Positions 48,962-56,588 of a stretch of 64,000 nt of DNA are shown piece by piece (position 1 is the first letter of the stretch; each line of letters begins with the position of its first letter). The notes beneath the pieces were generated by a model. That model saw only the letters and a list, made by a program, of their open reading frames with translations. It did no database searches and was not told the origin of the DNA. Both the position numbers and the translations under genes were made by a program. The DNA comes from Pseudoselenomonas ruminantium (lineage in GTDB: Bacteria > Bacillota > Negativicutes > Selenomonadales > Selenomonadaceae): the NCBI GenBank assembly GCA_015058625.1, contig SVCA01000002.1, positions 1 to 64,000 of the forward strand, written 5' to 3'.

Positions 48962-49452
48962 TGCGAAACAAGGAACAAGAAGATATCACATTATTGGGCA
49001 AGAAGAAAGTCAAGTATCACTATGACTATTGTCCGGAGATTCTGGAGACTTTCCAGAACCGTCATCCGGAAAATGATTACTGGGTGAAGTTTAACTGCCC
49101 GGAATTTACGGCGCTGTGCCCCATTACGGGACAGCCGGATTACGCGACAATCTACATCAGTTATGTGCCCAATGAGAAGATGGTGGAGAGTAAATCCCTG
49201 AAACTGTATTTAGTGAGTTTCCGCAATCATGGAGATTTCCATGAGGATGTTGTCAATGTCATCATGAAGGACCTCGTGAAGCTGATGGAGCCCAAGTATA
49301 TCGAAGTTTGGGGCAAATTCCTGCCGCGTGGGGGCATTTCCATTGACCCTTATGCCAACTATGGACAGCCCGGTACCAAGTTCGAGGAACTGGCCTGGCG
49401 CCGTTTTGCAGAGCACGATATGGTGGCCATGGATAAGGTGGACAACCGCTAA
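48961..49452 (+). CDS. queF: 7-cyano-7-deazaguanine reductase QueF
   Basis: Reduces preQ0 to preQ1 with NADPH in queuosine tRNA modification. 163 residues, type I (short) QueF. The catalytic Cys is in [21 protein letters not shown] with the general acid Asp after it. The family NADPH motif is [21 protein letters not shown], and [16 protein letters not shown] ends the fold. No other queuosine genes are in view. Confidence 0.94.
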   Translation: MRNKEQEDITLLGKKKVKYHYDYCPEILETFQNRHPENDYWVKFNCPEFTALCPITGQPDYATIYISYVPNEKMVESKSLKLYLVSFRNHGDFHEDVVNVIMKDLVKLMEPKYIEVWGKFLPRGGISIDPYANYGQPGTKFEELAWRRFAEHDMVAMDKVDNR

Positions 49453-49477
49453 CCACTAGATTCTGGGAGGAGATTCC

Positions 49478-50305
49478 TTGCGAAGACGTCAAAAACGCAT
49501 TGCCCTGATAAACGATATAACCGGTTTTGGCCGCTGTTCTGTGGCGGTGGAGCTGCCCCTGATTTCCGCGATGAAGATTCAGGCCTGCCCGCTGCCCACA
49601 GCCATCCTGTCGGTGCACACAGGCTTTGAGCACCACTATCTGGACGACTATACAGCGAGGATGAAGCCCTATATGGACAGCTGGGAGAAAAACCAGCTGT
49701 CCTTTGATGGTATTTGCACAGGCTTTTTGGGCTCGGTGAAGCAGATCGCCATTGTGGAGGAGTTTATCCGCCGCTTCAAGCAGCCCTATACCCGGGTGAT
49801 GGTTGACCCCGTGATGGGGGATAACGGCAAGCTCTACAGTTCCTACAATATGGAGATGTGTGCGGAGATGCGCCGCCTGCTGGCCTATGCGGATTTGGTG
49901 ACGCCGAACCTTACGGAAGCCTGCATCCTGCTCGATATTCCCTATCCTAAGGATGGTCAGGTGACCAACGAGGAATTGGAGTATATGGCCAGTGAACTTG
50001 CTTCGCAGGGCCCGTCACAGGTGATTATCACAGGACTGCATGGTGAGGATTCCCTGCGGAACTTTATCTACGAAGCCGGCCGGGGCAAAGTGCTCACGGT
50101 GGAAAAGGTAGGAGGAGACCGCTCCGGCACTGGAGATGCCTTTGCTGCCATCGTCGCCGGCAGTCTTATCAACGGGGAATCCTTAGAGGAAGCCGCCGTC
50201 AAAGCCGCAGAATTCATCAAGAAATGTCTGGGCTATGCGGTGAAGCTGGATTTGCCCTGGAATTATGGTTTGCCATTTGAAGAATATCTTAGGGAGCTGA
50301 AGTAA
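49478..50305 (+). CDS. pdxY: Pyridoxal/pyridoxamine kinase
   Basis: 275 residues of the ribokinase-like vitamin-kinase family: INDITGFGRCSVAVELPLISAM at the N-terminus, PTAILSVHTGFEHH, VDPVMGDNGKLYSSYN, VTPNLTEACILLDI and the anion-hole/catalytic GGDRSGTGDAFAAIVAG with the base Asp. It phosphorylates B6 vitamers to PLP precursors. TTG follows GGGAGGAG. PdxY versus PdxK cannot be told apart by eye. Confidence 0.85.
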   Translation: MRRRQKRIALINDITGFGRCSVAVELPLISAMKIQACPLPTAILSVHTGFEHHYLDDYTARMKPYMDSWEKNQLSFDGICTGFLGSVKQIAIVEEFIRRFKQPYTRVMVDPVMGDNGKLYSSYNMEMCAEMRRLLAYADLVTPNLTEACILLDIPYPKDGQVTNEELEYMASELASQGPSQVIITGLHGEDSLRNFIYEAGRGKVLTVEKVGGDRSGTGDAFAAIVAGSLINGESLEEAAVKAAEFIKKCLGYAVKLDLPWNYGLPFEEYLRELK

Positions 50306-50306
50306 A

Positions 50307-50966
50307 TTGTTAGTCTATGCAACCCACAAGGGGGGCAGGTACTTGCCTCTGGAGGAAAGCCTGAAAGAGCAGCCGGAAGGCAAGCGGAATCTCTATGTCA
50401 ACATTACCAACGAATGCAACTGCGCCTGCACCTTCTGCTTGCGCAATATGAAGAAGATGGCGGAAGAATCCAGTCTCTGGCTGAAGAAACGTCCGACTGT
50501 TGACGAGTTGAAAAAGGCGCTGGATGATGTACCGTGGGCGTATATCAAAGAAGTTGTTTTTTGCGGTTTTGGCGAACCGACCATGCAGCTTTCTACGCTG
50601 GTGGAACTGCTGCATTATGTGAAAAAGCAGCATCCAGAACTGCCGACCCGCCTCAATACCAACGGGCTCGGGGAACTGGAATATGGCAGGGAAATCGCCG
50701 CAGATTTTCAGGGTGTTCTCGATACCATTTCCATCAGTCTCAATGCTTCCAATGCGGAGCGCTATTACGAGTTGACCAGAGCAAAATACGGTTTGCAGTC
50801 CTACGAGGCCATGCTGGACTTTGCAGAGCACTGCAAGAAGTATGTGCCGAACGTGGTGCTGACCATCGTGGACAAAGTGGAAGGCCCGGAAGAAATTGCC
50901 AAATGCCAGGCCATCTGTGATGCGCGGGGGCTGACTCTGCGGGTGCGACCTTACGAGGACAGCTGA
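50307..50966 (+). CDS. Radical SAM protein (TatD-linked type)
   Basis: 219 residues. The 4Fe-4S ligands are in ECNCACTFCLRN (C-x3-C-x2-C). The SAM-binding GFGEPTM and the strand ISISLNASN are typical. The opening LVYATHKGGRYLPLEES and total length fit the short radical SAM proteins found beside or fused to TatD nucleases. No TatD gene is adjacent here. The substrate is unknown. TTG start one base after the kinase stop. Confidence 0.8.
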   Translation: MLVYATHKGGRYLPLEESLKEQPEGKRNLYVNITNECNCACTFCLRNMKKMAEESSLWLKKRPTVDELKKALDDVPWAYIKEVVFCGFGEPTMQLSTLVELLHYVKKQHPELPTRLNTNGLGELEYGREIAADFQGVLDTISISLNASNAERYYELTRAKYGLQSYEAMLDFAEHCKKYVPNVVLTIVDKVEGPEEIAKCQAICDARGLTLRVRPYEDS

Positions 50967-50980
50967 TTTAAGACAAAAAT

Positions 50981-51023
50981 AAAAGCTTGTGGACAGATTT
51001 TTATCATCCACAAGCTTTTTTTT
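50981..51023. terminator. Bidirectional terminator between convergent genes
   Basis: AAAAGCTTGTGGA / TCCACAAGCTTTT with T-rich sequence on both strands. Confidence 0.85.
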
Positions 51024-51030
51024 GCGTGAT

Positions 51031-51753
51031 TTAGTCATCGCCCATATTGCTGATGGTCAGCAGGAGGTCAATGCAGCGCACATAGAGCCAGACCAGCGTA
51101 ATCAGCAGGGAGAACGCACAGTACCACTCGTAGTCCTTGGGCAGGCCCTGAGCTACTGCTTCCTGAATCTGCTGGTAATCAATGAACAGGCAGGCGGTGG
51201 CAATGGCGATAATCAAAAGGCTGATGCCAACGCCAATCAGGCCGCCTTCCATGAAGCCAAAGTCCACAGCGAAGAAGTGGGCCAGGACAAAGCGCAGCAG
51301 ATAGCTGAGCAGCAGGCCGATTAAAGCAATGGTAACACCCTTGATGAACTTGCCATCTACTGTAATCCATCCCTGGCTGAATACCAAAGCGGCGGCGATG
51401 GCGATGGTGAAGGTAAGCATTACTGCCTGGATGATTACACCGGGCAAGAAGGCCTCGGCAATCATGGACAGCATAGCAATGGAGGCACCCTCAAAGATGG
51501 CGAACAGTGGGGAGATAAAACCTGCCGTCCCCGGCTTGAAGCTCACGATAAAGGTCATAATCAGGCAGCCCACACAGGCGACTACCGTTGTAACCATGGT
51601 GGCATAGCCGCTGATAATCGTGGCAAACGCCGAAGCTGCTACCAGCAACACCATGAGGATTTCCTTCATGGCAATGCCGGAATAGCTGGCAGCTTCGGTC
51701 ATGAAAGCCCCACGGCTAAGGTCTTGTACTTTACCGAGCATAGGATTTTCCAT
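51031..51753 (-). CDS. Bax inhibitor-1/YccA family membrane protein
   Basis: 240 residues with seven hydrophobic segments and the family ends: FMTEAASYSGIAMKEILMVLLVAAS and LFIDYQQIQEAVAQGLPKDYEWYCAFSLLITLVWLYVRCIDLL, which holds the conserved acidic pair of the pH-sensing channel family. The function in bacteria is unsettled. I take the second ATG (51753), since AGGGG abuts the first. Transcribed away from the polysaccharide locus. Confidence 0.88.
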   Translation of the reverse strand: MENPMLGKVQDLSRGAFMTEAASYSGIAMKEILMVLLVAASAFATIISGYATMVTTVVACVGCLIMTFIVSFKPGTAGFISPLFAIFEGASIAMLSMIAEAFLPGVIIQAVMLTFTIAIAAALVFSQGWITVDGKFIKGVTIALIGLLLSYLLRFVLAHFFAVDFGFMEGGLIGVGISLLIIAIATACLFIDYQQIQEAVAQGLPKDYEWYCAFSLLITLVWLYVRCIDLLLTISNMGDD

Positions 51754-51817
51754 AAATAACATCCCCTATCATAATAATTTATAACGACAGGATTATTCTA
51801 GCATCGTTATTAAGATG

Positions 51818-51871
51818 GCGCAAGCTATGTTGTGATATATATTCATTATTATATCACAACATAGCTTGTGC
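51818..51871. promoter_or_regulatory. Long palindrome at the head of the polysaccharide locus
   Basis: 21-bp arms (51818-51838 and 51851-51871) with one mismatch around a 12-base AT loop, core CAAGCTATGTTGTGATAT. It lies between the divergent yccA-like gene and the locus promoter. TATTTTTG follows on the plus side, so it could be a terminator or an operator. Confidence 0.65.
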
Positions 51872-51941
51872 TATTTTTGTTGCAAAAAATGATAAAAGTT
51901 ACATGTTTGTGGATAAAAGTAAAATAATTACATATAGTGTC

Positions 51942-51973
51942 TTGTGGGGGGGGGGCATATGTGCTAATATAAT
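51942..51973 (+). promoter_or_regulatory. Locus promoter with a G10 tract in the spacer
   Basis: A perfect TATAAT is at 51968-51973. Upstream is the -35-like TTGTGG at 51942-51947, which runs into ten G (51946-51955). The spacer is 20 bp as sequenced; 7 or 8 G would give 17 or 18 bp. Confidence 0.55.
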
Positions 51974-52011
51974 GGAGTGTGTAAAAATAGCGCGAATGAA
52001 AGGAAAATTCC

Positions 52012-52188
52012 ATGTTTCAAGTTAGACGGACCGAAGAAATGATTAATAAAACGTTCCGGCTTCCATCCAGTTTGTTGGATGAGCTGACAAGAATAGCTGA
52101 ACAGGAGAAAGTCTCTGTCAACAATCTGGTGCGGCAGTGTTGTGAATATGCACTTAGCAATATGGGGAAGGAACGAGAGAAACATTGA
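52012..52188 (+). CDS. Short ribbon-helix-helix (Arc/CopG-like) protein
   Basis: 58 residues: FQVRRTEEMINKTFRLPSSL then LDELTRIAEQEKVSVNNLVRQCCEYALSNM. The beta-strand NKTFRLP and two helices with the S-V-N-N-LVRQ turn fit the Arc/MetJ-type DNA-binding fold. ATG at 52012 follows GAAAGGA. It is the first gene of the polysaccharide operon and overlaps the next small frame by 4 bases. Probably a local regulator, perhaps binding the palindrome at 51818; that is inference. Confidence 0.7.
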   Translation: MFQVRRTEEMINKTFRLPSSLLDELTRIAEQEKVSVNNLVRQCCEYALSNMGKEREKH

Positions 52189-52295
52189 TCTGCCAGCCCG
52201 CCGCCGTTGGCTTTGCGATAGGCGCATTGGTGAGCCTGGGCTACGGACTTCTTTGCTATCGTAAAGAAAACAAAAGAGAAGAGGATAACGTGTGA
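52185..52295 (+). CDS. 36-residue single-span membrane protein
   Basis: It starts with TTG inside the preceding stop (TTGA) and its own stop overlaps the next GTG (GTGA). The product is a hydrophobic helix (PAAVGFAIGALVSLGYGLLCY) with a charged tail RKENKREEDNV. The double overlap and absence of intergenic sequence are the main evidence that it is translated. Function unknown; it could act with the membrane dehydratase that follows. Confidence 0.5.
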   Translation: MICQPAAVGFAIGALVSLGYGLLCYRKENKREEDNV

Positions 52296-54127
52296 ATTTC
52301 TTACAAAGTATTCGTGACAAGTTCAAGTTAATACTGATTGATGCAATCATCCTTGCAATTGCGCCGATATTTGCTGTCCTACTGCGTTTTGAAGGTACAT
52401 TGCCCGCTAAGGAACTGGCAACAGTACAGAACTGTATTCCATGGATTGTGGCAGCTAGCCTGGCTATCTTCTACTTTTACGGTATGTATCATCGTATCTG
52501 GCACTATGCCCGTATGCGGGACTTGGTGGCGCTTATTGGTGCGGTTTCCTTATCTCAAGCTCTGATATTTATCATCATCGTCATGACTGGCACCTATATG
52601 CCCCGCAGTATTCCCATTATCACATGGATTTTGACCCTGGGCGGTATCGGTGCCAGTCGTCTGATGTTCAAAATCAATATTGACCTTGTAACCGAATCCA
52701 AAGGTGACCGGCAAAACCTCCTAATTGTAGGGGCCGGTGATGCGGGAGCGATGCTGGTGCGCGAACTGGAGCAAAACAGTGCCGCGATCACCAATATCGT
52801 AGGCTTTGTAGACGATGACCCAAAGAAAAAGAATGGCCGCTTGGCTGGTTTCCCTATCTTAGGCACAGTAGATGAACTGGCACCAATAGTAAGAGCTAAA
52901 GCAGTAGATAAAATTGTTATCGCTATACCTTCGGCAGACGGCGATACCATTCGCCACATTGACAATGCCTGCCGTTCCACAGGCGCACAGGTCTGCATTA
53001 TGCCAGGTATCTATAGCATGGTCAATGGCGAAATCGACATGGGCGAGATGCGCGAAATCAGCTTGGAAGATTTGTTGCGCCGCGAACCCATCCAGCTGGA
53101 TTTTGAGAAAATCACCGGCTATATCGCCGGCAAAACTGTGCTGATTACCGGTGCAGGCGGCAGTATCGGTTCTGAAATCTCCCGCCAAATCAGCCGGGTA
53201 GGGGCAAAGGAAATCATTCTCTTAGGCCGTGGCGAAAACAGCATCTACGAAATCCATCAGGAGTTGTCACGCAAATTCCCCGAGCAAATTTACCATACCG
53301 TTATTGCCAATATCACCGACAGAGAACGCATGGCAAGAATCTTTAAGCGCTTCCAGCCACAGGTAGTATTCCACGCCGCCGCTCATAAGCATGTGCCATT
53401 AATGGAAATTCAGCCGGATGAGGCCGTAAGAAACAATATATTCGGTACAAAAAACGTCGCAGAACTTGCCGACGAAAACCATGCCGAAATCTTTGTGCTG
53501 ATTTCCACCGACAAAGCCGTAAATCCCACAAGTGTCATGGGCGCAACCAAGCGCACGGCAGAACTGGTCTTACAGGAAATCAACCAGCACAGCCAAACAA
53601 AATTCGTTACCGTAAGATTCGGCAATGTCCTGGGCAGCCGTGGCAGCGTAGTACCGCTCTTTGAAAAACAGATAGCCGCAGGCGGCCCCGTAACCGTCAC
53701 GCACAAGGATGTGACCAGATACTTCATGACCATACCCGAAGCTGTACAGCTGGTTCTGCAGGCTGGTAGTCAGGCCGAAGGCGGCGAAGTATTCCTCTTC
53801 GACATGGGGAAGCCCGTAAAAATCAAGGACATGGCCGAAGACCTTATAAGACTCCACGGCCTGACCCCGGACAAAGACATAAAAATCCTCTACACCGGCC
53901 TGCGCCCCGGCGAGAAACTCTACGAAGAACTCCTGACCAGCGAAGAAGGCACAACCAGTACCAAACACAAAAAAATCTTCAAGGCACAAATCCAGCCCTT
54001 AGACGAATACGACCTGCATCAAAGCCTGCAAACATTGAAAGAAACGACAGACAAGCAGGTAATCCTGCAAATACTCAAACATATGATACCAACTTATAAA
54101 AGTAAGCAACTAGAAAATGAGAACTGA
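52292..54127 (+). CDS. Membrane-bound NDP-sugar 4,6-dehydratase (PglF/CapD/WbpM family)
   Basis: 611 residues. Four N-terminal membrane helices, a CoA-binding-like Rossmann domain (NLLIVGAGDAGAMLVREL) and the C-terminal SDR domain with VLITGAGGSIGSEISRQI and the catalytic ISTDKAVNPTSVMGATKR (Thr-Asp-Lys in place of a Tyr triad). It ends in RPGEKLYEELL. It should convert UDP-GlcNAc to its 4-keto-6-deoxy derivative, the first step toward bacillosamine-like or QuiNAc/FucNAc sugars. GTG start overlaps the small membrane gene. Confidence 0.92.
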   Translation: MNFLQSIRDKFKLILIDAIILAIAPIFAVLLRFEGTLPAKELATVQNCIPWIVAASLAIFYFYGMYHRIWHYARMRDLVALIGAVSLSQALIFIIIVMTGTYMPRSIPIITWILTLGGIGASRLMFKINIDLVTESKGDRQNLLIVGAGDAGAMLVRELEQNSAAITNIVGFVDDDPKKKNGRLAGFPILGTVDELAPIVRAKAVDKIVIAIPSADGDTIRHIDNACRSTGAQVCIMPGIYSMVNGEIDMGEMREISLEDLLRREPIQLDFEKITGYIAGKTVLITGAGGSIGSEISRQISRVGAKEIILLGRGENSIYEIHQELSRKFPEQIYHTVIANITDRERMARIFKRFQPQVVFHAAAHKHVPLMEIQPDEAVRNNIFGTKNVAELADENHAEIFVLISTDKAVNPTSVMGATKRTAELVLQEINQHSQTKFVTVRFGNVLGSRGSVVPLFEKQIAAGGPVTVTHKDVTRYFMTIPEAVQLVLQAGSQAEGGEVFLFDMGKPVKIKDMAEDLIRLHGLTPDKDIKILYTGLRPGEKLYEELLTSEEGTTSTKHKKIFKAQIQPLDEYDLHQSLQTLKETTDKQVILQILKHMIPTYKSKQLENEN

Positions 54128-54128
54128 C

Positions 54129-54173
54129 AGCCTTCCCCTAGAGGGGAAGGTGCCCCGTAGGGGCGGATGAGGT
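54129..54173 (+). repeat. Half copy of the REP/MITE-like element
   Basis: AGCCTTCCCC-TAGA-GGGGAAGG, then TGCCCC-GTA-GGGGCG and GATGAGGT: the left half of the element at 39975, between the dehydratase and aminotransferase genes. Confidence 0.75.
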
Positions 54174-54215
54174 GTAAAAGAACTCCCACCAACCACGAAA
54201 GAAGGCATTTCGTCA

Positions 54216-55484
54216 ATGAGTAACAATAAAATCTGGCTATCCTCTCCCACTATGCACGGTGACGAGCAGAAATGGGTAGATGAAGCCATCCGCACCAACT
54301 GGGTATCCACCGTTGGTGCCAATATAAACGCCATCGAAGAACAAGTCGCCGAATATGTCGGCTGCAAATACGCCGTAGCCCTGTCCGCAGGTACAGCAGC
54401 TCTCCATTTGGCAACCAAACTTGCCGGTGAAAAACTCTACGGACAGGCAAGACCAAATGCCGGAACCTTACAGGGGCATAAGGTTTTCTGTTCCGACTGT
54501 ACCTTCGATGCCAGCATCAATCCCGTGGCCTATGAAGATGGCGAGGCCGTATTTATCGACACGGAATATGACACTTGGAATATGTGCCCGAAAGCTTTAG
54601 AAAAAGCCTTTGAACTTTATCCAGACGTAAAGCTGGTAATTGTCGCGCATCTTTACGGCACACCCGGCAAAATGCAGCAGATAAAAGAAATCTGCGACAA
54701 ACATAATGCCCTTATCGTCGAAGATGCCGCCGAATCCTTGGGGGCAAAATACAAACTCAACGGTAAGTGGGTAGAAACCGGCACATTGGGTAATTTCAAT
54801 GCGATTAGCTTTAACGGCAACAAAATCATCACGGGTTCCTCCGGCGGCATGTTCCTGACCAACAGCAAGGAAGATGCCGACAAGGTAAGAAAATGGTCAA
54901 CCCAAAGCCGTGAAGCTGCTCCGTGGTACCAGCACGAAGAAATCGGCTACAACTACCGCATGAGCAACATTATCGCGGGCATTATCCGCGGTCAGATTCC
55001 CTATCTGGATGAACATATTGCCCAAAAGAAAGCGATTTATGAGCGTTATGAAAAGGGCCTCGCGGATTTACCAGTCAAGATGAATCCTTTCGACAGAGAA
55101 CACAGCCAGCCAAACTTCTGGCTTTCTTGCATGATTATCGATGAAGAAGCAATGGCTCCACAGGTCAGAGGTGAACAGGATTATCTCTACAAACACGAAA
55201 GCGGCAAAAGCTCGCCACAGGAAATATTTGATGCTCTTGCCTCTATCAATGCTGAAGGTCGTCCGATTTGGAAACCCATGCATATGCAACCTATCTATCG
55301 GACAAATGCCTTTATCACCAAAGAAGGCAACGGTCGTGGTCAAAGCAATGCCTATATCGATGGAAGTGGCATAGATGTAGGGGCAGATATATTCCATAGA
55401 GGACTGTGCTTGCCCAGCGATAACAAAATGACTGCTGAACAGCAGGATAATATCATAGAAGTGATTCATCGATGTTTTTTATAA
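54216..55484 (+). CDS. DegT/DnrJ/EryC1 sugar aminotransferase (PglE-like)
   Basis: 422 residues, PLP-dependent. ALSAGTAALHLA at the cofactor phosphate site, IVEDAAESLGAKY with the PLP-ring Asp, and the Schiff-base Lys in AISFNGNKIITGSSGGM. The C-terminus closes with DVGADIFHRGLCLPSD. Most likely aminates the 4-keto sugar made by the preceding dehydratase, as in the Pgl pathway. The donor is normally glutamate. Confidence 0.9.
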   Translation: MSNNKIWLSSPTMHGDEQKWVDEAIRTNWVSTVGANINAIEEQVAEYVGCKYAVALSAGTAALHLATKLAGEKLYGQARPNAGTLQGHKVFCSDCTFDASINPVAYEDGEAVFIDTEYDTWNMCPKALEKAFELYPDVKLVIVAHLYGTPGKMQQIKEICDKHNALIVEDAAESLGAKYKLNGKWVETGTLGNFNAISFNGNKIITGSSGGMFLTNSKEDADKVRKWSTQSREAAPWYQHEEIGYNYRMSNIIAGIIRGQIPYLDEHIAQKKAIYERYEKGLADLPVKMNPFDREHSQPNFWLSCMIIDEEAMAPQVRGEQDYLYKHESGKSSPQEIFDALASINAEGRPIWKPMHMQPIYRTNAFITKEGNGRGQSNAYIDGSGIDVGADIFHRGLCLPSDNKMTAEQQDNIIEVIHRCFL

Positions 55485-55499
55485 GGGAGGAGTAAATTT

Positions 55500-55856
55500 A
55501 TGGCAAGTTTGGACATGAAAGGACCTTATCCATACAATAAGTCTACTATAGAGAAAGAAGTGTATCCAAATCGTATAGGAAATTACGCATTAGGATATAT
55601 TGATAGTGGGAATATATTTAGAGTGCAGTATGTTGGCCGTTCAATCGATATGGGGGTGAGAGAACGACTGCTATCTCATATTGAAAGTGGTGATAATGAA
55701 TATGAATCATTTAAATATAGTTATGCAAAGTCTGAAAAGGAGGCCTTTGAAAAAGAATGTAAGAATTATCATGACTTTGGGGAAAATAAAAAGCTTAAAA
55801 ACGATATTCATCCATCAAGAATAAATAATTATAGATGTCCTATCTGTGATAATTGA
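55500..55856 (+). CDS. GIY-YIG-like protein
   Basis: 118 residues. YALGYIDSGNIFRVQYVGRSIDMGVRERLLSHI resembles the GIY-YIG core (strand-turn-YVGRS, then Arg in a helix). The catalytic Glu could be among EYESF or EAFEKE, and PICDN with RCP at the end hints at a zinc-like pair. AT-rich codons unlike its neighbours suggest recent acquisition. ATG follows GGGAGGAG. A nuclease in the middle of a glycan operon is unexpected; its activity is unproven. Confidence 0.55.
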   Translation: MASLDMKGPYPYNKSTIEKEVYPNRIGNYALGYIDSGNIFRVQYVGRSIDMGVRERLLSHIESGDNEYESFKYSYAKSEKEAFEKECKNYHDFGENKKLKNDIHPSRINNYRCPICDN

Positions 55857-55877
55857 TGAGAGAAAAGGTGGATACTC

Positions 55878-56588
55878 TTGTATTCTTTTTATCGTAATTA
55901 TGGCAAGAGAACATTCGATGTGATTATGTCTGTTACAGCGTTGATTTTTCTAGCCCCAGTGTTTTGGGTTATAAGTTGGCATATAAAGAAAAATCTTGGC
56001 AGCCCGGTAATCTTTTCACAAATAAGGCCGGGCAAGAATAACAAGCTCTTTCGTCTGTATAAATTCCGTTCCATGACGGATGCCAGAGATAAAGACGGCA
56101 TTCTCCTGCCGGATAACGAACGTATGACCGATTTTGGCCGCAAACTGCGTGCTACCAGCTTGGATGAACTGCCGGAGCTATGGAATATTCTAAAAGGCGA
56201 CATGAGCATAGTTGGCCCCAGACCGCAATTAGTCCGTGACATGGTTTTCTTCACCGAAGAAGAAATGCATCGTCAGGACGTAACGCCTGGCCTCACCGGC
56301 CTTGCCCAAATCAGCGGCAGAAACAATATTGACTGGAAAGAACGCTTTGCCTATGACCTGCAATATATCCAAAACATAAACCTGCAAGAAGACTTGCGCA
56401 TAATCTGGCGTACAATTTTCAAGGTCAGCCAGCAGGAAGATATTGTCACAGACGGCATGGAAACAAGCGAAGATTATGGAGATTGGCTGCTGCGACAGGA
56501 AAAAATTAATTCTCTGGAATATGCGGACAAACAAAAACAGGCAAAACATTTAATTGCTGATTTTGAACGAGGTGAAATTTCCTTGTGA
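55878..56588 (+). CDS. Initiating sugar-phosphate transferase (PglC/WcaJ family)
   Basis: 236 residues. A single N-terminal re-entrant helix (FDVIMSVTALIFLAPVFWVIS), then the catalytic domain with SPVIFSQIRPGKNN, LYKFRSM, RKLRATSLDELPELWNILKGDMSIVGPRPQ (Asp-Glu pair) and TPGLTGLAQISGRN. It moves a sugar 1-phosphate from UDP to undecaprenyl phosphate, starting the repeat unit. Small monotopic PglC type with an extra C-terminal helix. TTG start; its stop overlaps the next GTG. Confidence 0.92.
   Translation: MYSFYRNYGKRTFDVIMSVTALIFLAPVFWVISWHIKKNLGSPVIFSQIRPGKNNKLFRLYKFRSMTDARDKDGILLPDNERMTDFGRKLRATSLDELPELWNILKGDMSIVGPRPQLVRDMVFFTEEEMHRQDVTPGLTGLAQISGRNNIDWKERFAYDLQYIQNINLQEDLRIIWRTIFKVSQQEDIVTDGMETSEDYGDWLLRQEKINSLEYADKQKQAKHLIADFERGEISL

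Noticed and set aside
51818..51871. Invertible promoter flanked by inverted repeats
   Set aside because: The arms are separated by only 12 bases, too little for an invertible promoter segment, and no second pair or recombinase gene is in view.
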